In this document: one piece after another, positions 35,816 through 41,586 of the stretch
How the letters are laid out: each line of letters begins with the position of its first letter
Numbering within the stretch: the first letter of the stretch is position 1
DNA from: Saccoglossus kowalevskii
Lineage: Eukaryota; Hemichordata; Enteropneusta; Harrimaniidae
NCBI RefSeq assembly: GCF_000003605.2
Contig: NW_003158140.1
Location: 1 to 41,586, forward strand
DNA length: 41,586 nt
Reading direction: 5' to 3'
Notes under the pieces: generated by a model
Seen by the model: the letters and a program-made list of their open reading frames with translations, nothing else
What the model was told of the DNA's origin: nothing
Databases searched by the model: none
Made by a program: the position numbers and the translations under genes

Positions 35816-36759
35816 ATGTACGAAATATTTATTCACATTTTCGAACTTTTAACTATGGGACATGTTATTATGATATCACAGGTAACAATCCCGAATGAAA
35901 CTACCAACTTTGCAATCGCTTTACACAACTTTGTAACCAGTTTGTTGTCGATTTTTCACTTGACTGTTGTGATAATCTGCTTATATATGAGGCATTCACG
36001 CAACATTTACTTAATATTTTCGAAATTTAACTGCGGGGTTGTCATGATAATGACTTAGGTTAAATATACAAGCAACTCCGCCAACATTTCCTTCGTTTTT
36101 TACAACTTTGCACGCTGTTTTCTGCCATTTTACAGTCAGCTCATGTGAACATTTATTGACTGCTTTCAACTGGCTTTTATTAAATTTGTCGACGTTACAC
36201 TGCGCGTTTCTATATGCCAACAACTTCGGACATATGTACAAATACATCTATAGACTTTTCAATGACTTTACACAACTTTGCACTCACTTTGAGCAACTTT
36301 GCGCTGTGCGTTAACATCTTACAACCCACTACGTGCCGACAGCATCAACAGCTTGTTTTCGAAATTTGGAAGGAATTTTAAAACATTCCATTAAATAAAA
36401 AAACTTACGAAAATGCCACGATTTTCAACTACAAATGATTGACATCACAGTAAGGAAAAAGGCAGGAACGTTGCATTATATCATTTCCATGTGTGTAATG
36501 AAAAAACAAAGTAAATGCAACAGCTCGTGTATTCAGGGAGTCTCCCATGCAAGTACTAACCACGCCCGATCGTGCTTTACTTAAAATATTTGTCAGTCAC
36601 CCAACCAATCAGCTGCAAGACTTATTTGAAATTAAACCGAATTGGCGACTATTTCATGTTTTTGGATGTCTTAAAATCGATATTGCTTGCACAAATACCT
36701 TCTAGGATTGACCTATGACCTCTACATACTTGGAGTAACACTACGGTAATTTAACATCA
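35816..36759. repeat. Satellite monomer 38 (944 bp)
   Basis: It is an isolated copy of the 21.6-26.4 kb type: TTTTTCACTTGAC, ACATATGTAC, CTTTACACAAC, TTTGAGCAAC, TTGTTTTCG and GTTGCATTATATC. ACTTCGGACAT near 36225 is private. Confidence 0.96.
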
Positions 36760-37702
36760 ATGTACGAAATATTTATTCACATTTTCGAACTGTTAACTAT
36801 GGGAAACGTTACTATGATATCACCGGTAACAATCCCGAATGAAACTACCAACTTTGCAATCGCTTTTCACAACTTTGTAACCAGTTTGTTGTCGATTTTT
36901 CGCTTGACTGTTGTGATAATCTGCTTATATATGAGGCATTCACGCAACATTTACTTAATATTTTCGAAATTTAACGGCGGGGTTGTCATGATAATGACTT
37001 AGGTTAAATATACAAGCAACTCCGCAAACATTTCCTTCGTTTTTTACAACTTTGCACGCTGTTTTCTGCAATTTTACAGTCAGCTCATGTGAACATTTAT
37101 TGACTGCTTTCAACTGGCTTTTATTAAATTTGTCGACGTTACGCTGCGCGTTTCTATATGCCAACAACTTGGGACATATATACAAATACATCTATAGACT
37201 TTTCAATGACTTTGCACAACTTTGCACTCACTTTGAACAACTTTGCGCTGTGCGTTAACATCTTACAACCCACTACGTGCCGACAGCATCAACAGCTTGT
37301 TCTCGAAATTTGGAAGGAATTTTAAAACATTCCATCAAATAAAAAAACTTACAAAAATGCCACGATTTTCAACTATAAATGATTGACATCACAGTAAGCA
37401 AAGAGGCAGGAACGTTGCCTTATATCATTTCCATGTGTGTGATGAAAAAAATAGTAAATTCAACAGCTCGTGTATTCAGGGAGTCTCCCTTGCAAGTACT
37501 AACCACGCCCGATCATGCTTTACTTAAAACATATGTCAGTCACCCAACCACTCAGCTGCAAGACTTATTTGAAATTAAACCGAATCGGCGACTATTTCAT
37601 GTTTTTGGATGTCTTAAAATCGATATTGCTTGCACAAATACCTTCTAGGATTGACCTATGACCTCTACATACTTGGAGTAACACTACGGTAATTTAACAT
37701 CA
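36760..37702. repeat. Satellite monomer 39 (943 bp)
   Basis: GGAAACGTTACTATG near 36801, ATCACCGG near 36818 and TAACGGCGGGG near 36973. TTACGCTGCGCG is shared with monomer 29. The integrase-like frame is open at 37379-37648. Confidence 0.96.
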
Positions 37703-38645
37703 ATGTACAAAATATTTATTCACATTTTCGAACTTTTAACTATGGGAAACGTTACTATGATATCACAGGTAACAATCCCGAATGAAACTACCAACTTTGC
37801 AATCGCTTTTCACAACTTTGTAACCAGTTTGTTGTCGATTTTTCGCTTGACTGTTGTGATAATCTGCTTATATATGAGGCATTCACGCAACATTTACTAA
37901 ATATTTTCAAAATTTAACTGCGGGGTTGTCATGATAATGACTTAGGTTAAATATACAAGCAACTCTGCCAACATTTCCTTCGTTTTTAACAACTTTGCTC
38001 GCTGTTTTCTGCAATTTTACAGTCAGCTCAAGTGAACATTTATTGAGTGCTTTCAACTGGCTTTTATTAAATTTGTCGACGTTACACTGCGCGTTTCTAT
38101 ATGCCAACAACTTGGGACATATATACAAATACATCTATATACTTTTCAATGACTTTGCACAACTTTGCACTCACTTTGAACAACTTTGCGCTGTGCGTTA
38201 ACATCTTACAACCCACTACGTGCCGACAGCATCAACAGCTTGTTCTCGAAATTTGGAAGGAATTTTAAAACATTCCATTAAATAAAAAAACTTACAAAAA
38301 TGCCACGATTTTCAACTATAAATGATTGACATCACAGAAAGGAAAAAGGCAGGAACGTTGCCTTATATCATTTCCATGTGTGTGATGAAAAAAAAAGTAA
38401 ATTCAACAGCTCGTGTATTCAGGGAGTCTCCCATGCAAGTACTAACCACTCCCGATCGTGCTTTACCTAAAACATATGTCAGTCACCCAACCACTCAGCT
38501 GCAAGACTTATTTGAAATTAAACCGAATTGGCGACTATTTCATGTTTTTGGATGTCTTAAAATCGATATTGCTTGCACAAATACCTTCTAGGATTGACCT
38601 ATGACCTCTACGTACTTGGAGTAACACTACGGTAATTTAACATCA
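37703..38645. repeat. Satellite monomer 40 (943 bp)
   Basis: TTTACTAAATATTTTC near 37893 shortens the forward ORF. CTCAAGTGAAC near 38027 and TTGAGTGC near 38043 are notable. The integrase-like frame is open at 38322-38591. Confidence 0.96.
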
Positions 38646-39587
38646 ATGTACGAAATATTTATTCACATTTTCGAACTTTTAACTATTGGACATGTTATTA
38701 TGATATCACAGGTAACAATCCCGAATAAAACTACCAACTTTGCAATCGCTTTTCACAACTTTGAAACCAGTTTGTTGTCGATTTTCCGCTTGACTGTTGT
38801 GATAATCTGCTTATATATGAGGCATTCACGCAACATTTACTTAATATTTTCGAAATTTAACTGCGGGGTTGTCATGATAATGACTTAGGTTAAATATACA
38901 AGCAACTCCGCCAACATTTCCTTCGTTTTTTACAATTTTGCGCGCTGTTTTCTGCAATTTTACAGTCAGCTCATGTGAACATTTATTGAGTGCTTTCAAC
39001 TGGCTTTTATTGAATTTGTCGACGTTACCCTGCGCGTTTCTATATGCCAACAACTTGGGACATATATACAAATACATCTATATAATTTTCAATGACTTTG
39101 CACAACTTTGCACTCACTTTGAACAACTTTGCGCTGCGCGTTAACATCTTACAACCCGCTACGTGCCGACAGCATCAACAGCTTGTTCTCGATATTTGGA
39201 AGGAATTTTAAAACATTCCATTAAATAAAAAAACTTACAAAAATGCCACGATTTTCAACTATAAATGATTGACATCACAGCAAGGAAAAATGCAGGAACG
39301 TTGCCTTATCTCATTTCCATATGTGTGATGAAAAAAAAGTAAATTCAACAGCTCGTGTATTCAGGGAGTTTCCCAAGCAAGTACTAACCACGCCCGATCG
39401 TGCTTTACTTAAAACAATGGTCAGTCACCCAACCACTCAGCTGCAAGTCTTATTTGAAATTAAACCGAATTGGCGACTATTTCATGTTTTTGGATGTCTT
39501 AAAATCGATATTGCTTGCACAAATACCTTCTAGGATTGACCTATGACCTCTACATACTTGGAGTAACACTACGGTAATTTAACATCA
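38646..39587. repeat. Satellite monomer 41 (942 bp)
   Basis: It is a mosaic: its first part matches monomer 10 (CTATTGGACATG, GAATAAAAC, TTTGAAACC) and its middle matches monomer 11 (TTGAGTGC, CTATATAATTTTC, GCTGCGCG, CCCGCTACG). Confidence 0.96.
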
Positions 39588-40531
39588 ATGTACGAAATAT
39601 GTATTCACATTTTCGAACTTTTAACTATGGGACATGTTATTATGATATCACAGTTAACAATCCCGAATGAAACTACCAACTTTGCAATCGCTTTTCACAA
39701 CTTTGTAACCAGTTTGTTGTCGATTCTTCGCTTGACTGTTGTGATAATCTGCTTATATATGAGGCATTCACGCAACATTTACTTAATATTTTCGAAATTT
39801 AACTGCGGGGTTGTCATGATAATGACTTAGGTTAAATATACAAGCAACTCCGCCTACATTTCCTTCGTTTTTTACAACTTTGCACGCTGTTTTCTGCCAT
39901 TTTACAGTCAGCTCATGTGAACATTTATTGACTGCTTTCAACTGGCTTTTATTAAATTTGTCGACGTTACACTGCGCGATTCTATATGCCAACAACTTGG
40001 GACATATATACAAATACATCTATAGACTTTACACTGACTTTGTACAACTTTGCCCTCACTTTGAACAACTTTGAGCTGTGCGTTAACATCTTACAAATCA
40101 CTACGTGCCGACAGCATCAACAGCTTGTTCTCGAAATTTAGAAGGAATTTTAAAACATTCCATTAAATAAAAAAACTTACAAAAATGCCACGATTTTCAA
40201 CTATAAATGATTGACATCACAGCAAGGAAAAAAGCAGGAACGTTGCTTTATATCATTTCCATGTGTGTGATGAAAAAAAAAAGTAAATTCAACAGCTCGT
40301 GTATTCAGGGAGTCTCCCATGCAAGTACTAACCACGCCCGATCGTGCTTTACTTAAAACATATGTCAGTCACCCAAATACTCTGCTGCAAGACATATTTG
40401 AAATCAAACCGAATTGGCGACTATTTCATGTTTTTGGATGTCTTAAAATCGATATTGCTTGCACAAATACCTTCTAGGATTGACCTATGACCTCTACATA
40501 CTTGGAGTAACATTACGGTAATTTAACATCA
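39588..40531. repeat. Satellite monomer 42 (944 bp)
   Basis: It shares GTATTCAC with monomer 1 and GATTCTTCGC with monomer 15. The second half has more private changes than most copies: TTTACACTGACTTTGTAC near 40029, ACAAATCAC near 40094 and AAATACTCTGCTGC near 40375. Confidence 0.96.
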
Positions 40532-41444
40532 ATGTACGAACTATTTATTCACATTTTCGAACTTTTAACTATGGGACATGTTATTATGATATCACAGGTA
40601 ACAATCCCGAATGAAACTACCAACTTTGCAATCGCTTTACACAACTTTGTAACCAGTTTGTTGTCGATTTTTCACTTGACTGTTGTGATAATCTGCTTAT
40701 ATATGAGACATTAAACGCAACATTTACTTAATATTTTCGAAATTTAACTGCGGGGTTGTCATGATAATGACTTAGGTTAAATATACAAGCAACTCCGCCA
40801 ACATGTCCTTCGTTTTTTACAACTTTGCACGCTGTTTTCTGCAATTTTACAGTCAGCTCATGTGAACATTTATTGACTGCTTTCAACTGGCTTTTATTAA
40901 ATTTGTCGACGTTACACTGCGCGTTTCTATATGCCAACAACTTGGGACATATATACAAATACATCTATAGACTTTTCAATGACTTTGCACAACTTTGCAC
41001 TCACTTTGAACAACTTTGCGCTGTGCGTTAACATCTTACAAGCCACTACGTGCCGATAGCATCAACAACTTGTTCTCGAAATTTGGAAGGAATTTTAAAA
41101 CATTCCATTAAATAAAAAAACTTACAAAAATGCCACGATGTTCAACTATAAATGATTGACATCACAGTAAGGAAAAAGGCAGGAACGTTGCCGTATATCA
41201 TTTCCATGTGTGTGATGAAAAAAAAAGTAAATTCAACAGCTCGTGTATTCAGGGAGTCTCCCATGCAAGTACTAACCACGCCCGATCGTGCTTTACTTAA
41301 AACATATGTCCGTCACCCAACCACTCAGCTGCAAGACTTATTTGAAATTAAAATCGAATTGGCGACTATTTCATGTTTTTGGATGTCATAAAATCGATAT
41401 TGCTTGCACAAATACCTTCTAGCATTGACCTATGACCTCTACAT
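40532..41444. repeat. Satellite monomer 43, near-consensus part
   Basis: Last copy with ordinary similarity. GACATTAAACGC near 40707 ends the forward ORF early. An extra base (AAATCGAA near 41351) shifts the integrase-like frame opened at 41152. Similarity drops at about 41445, before the monomer is complete. Confidence 0.95.
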
Positions 41445-41586
41445 GCTGCGAATAATAGTACGCTACTTTAACGGCAATTTACGAAATATTTTTTTTAGTT
41501 TTCGAACTTTTGACTATGTAACCCGTCAATATATATCATATGTAACATTCCCAAACGATCTACAAACTTTGCAATCGTTTTTCAAA
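41445..41586. repeat. Divergent satellite tail at array edge
   Basis: The register is kept (CAATTTACGAAATATT near 41475, TTTTCGAACTTTTGACTATG near 41499, AACTTTGCAATCG near 41564). Counting by eye gives about 34 differences over some 150 bases, about ten times the usual difference between copies. It is an old, unhomogenised copy or another subfamily. The window ends inside it. Confidence 0.85.

Larger units (their letters stand above)
1..41444. repeat. Tandem satellite array, monomer about 943 bp
   Basis: The same sequence recurs head to tail with no interruption. Anchors (ATGTACGAAATA or close variants) lie at 920, 1863, 2803, 3747, 4690, 5634, 6578, 7523, 8463, 9407, 10351, 11286, 12233, 13166, 14107, 15050, 15992, 16937, 17884, 18824, 19769, 20712, 21651, 22596, 23539, 24483, 25427, 26371, 27315, 28259, 29204, 30150, 31092, 32034, 32976, 33928, 34871, 35816, 36760, 37703, 38646, 39588, 40532 and 41477. 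Spacing is 933-952 bp. Each copy usually carries single EcoRV, SalI, ScaI, PvuII and ClaI sites. Arrays this uniform are typical of eukaryotic heterochromatin, kept similar by unequal crossover and gene conversion. The monomer start used here is arbitrary. The array continues beyond the left end of the window. No function can be read from the sequence alone. Confidence 0.98.

Noticed and set aside
1-41444. CRISPR array or prokaryotic repeat locus
   Set aside because: The repeat unit is about 943 bp with no spacers; variation is scattered substitutions, not unique spacer blocks, and no cas-like gene is present.
1-41444. Ribosomal DNA intergenic or 5S tandem array
   Set aside because: I see no 5S, 18S or 28S sequence and no Pol III box A/box B pair in the monomer.
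1-41444. LTR pair or intact retrotransposon
   Set aside because: No primer-binding site, polypurine tract, gag, protease or reverse transcriptase is visible. Only a short integrase-like segment is found, and it recurs at the monomer period.

Overview
The whole window is one head-to-tail satellite DNA array. A monomer of about 943 bp recurs from base 1 to about base 41,444. Using the phase ATGTACGAAATA as monomer start, 44 anchors lie between 920 and 41,477, giving 43 whole intervals of 933-952 bp (mean 943.2). A partial copy precedes them (1-919) and a divergent partial copy follows (from 41,445). All copies have the same orientation. They are AT-rich and differ from each other by a few percent at most. 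I see no host gene, rRNA, tRNA, CRISPR array, operon or unique DNA anywhere in the window.

This is nuclear DNA of a eukaryote, from centromeric, pericentromeric, subtelomeric or other heterochromatin. A long-monomer, retrotransposon-derived satellite fits plant genomes best, but the sequence does not settle the lineage. Short ORFs of 60-97 codons recur once per monomer on both strands. Most look like chance ORFs copied along with the repeat. One stretch, in about the last third of each monomer, resembles a decayed piece of a Ty1/copia-type integrase and may show where the satellite came from.

Layout: 1-8.4 kb holds mixed variants. 8.4-10.4 kb and 16.6-18.2 kb hold neighbouring copies with shared private variants. 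Near 21.65-26.37 kb is a recently amplified block with signs of a two-monomer higher-order repeat. 28.2-33.0 kb is a run of five consecutive copies with a shared start variant. 35.5-36.7 kb repeats variants of the 21.6-26.4 kb block. At 41,445 similarity falls abruptly to about 78% while the repeat register is kept, which suggests the edge of the homogenised array. Variant blocks recur at whole multiples of the monomer (for example 2, 14, 17, 23 and 30 units), as expected from unequal exchange and gene conversion.

The least expected structure is a set of T-tracts spaced about 10-11 bp apart in several modules of each monomer. This predicts curved DNA or positioned nucleosomes. Five short stretches dense in 1-bp indels may be residual long-read assembly errors.
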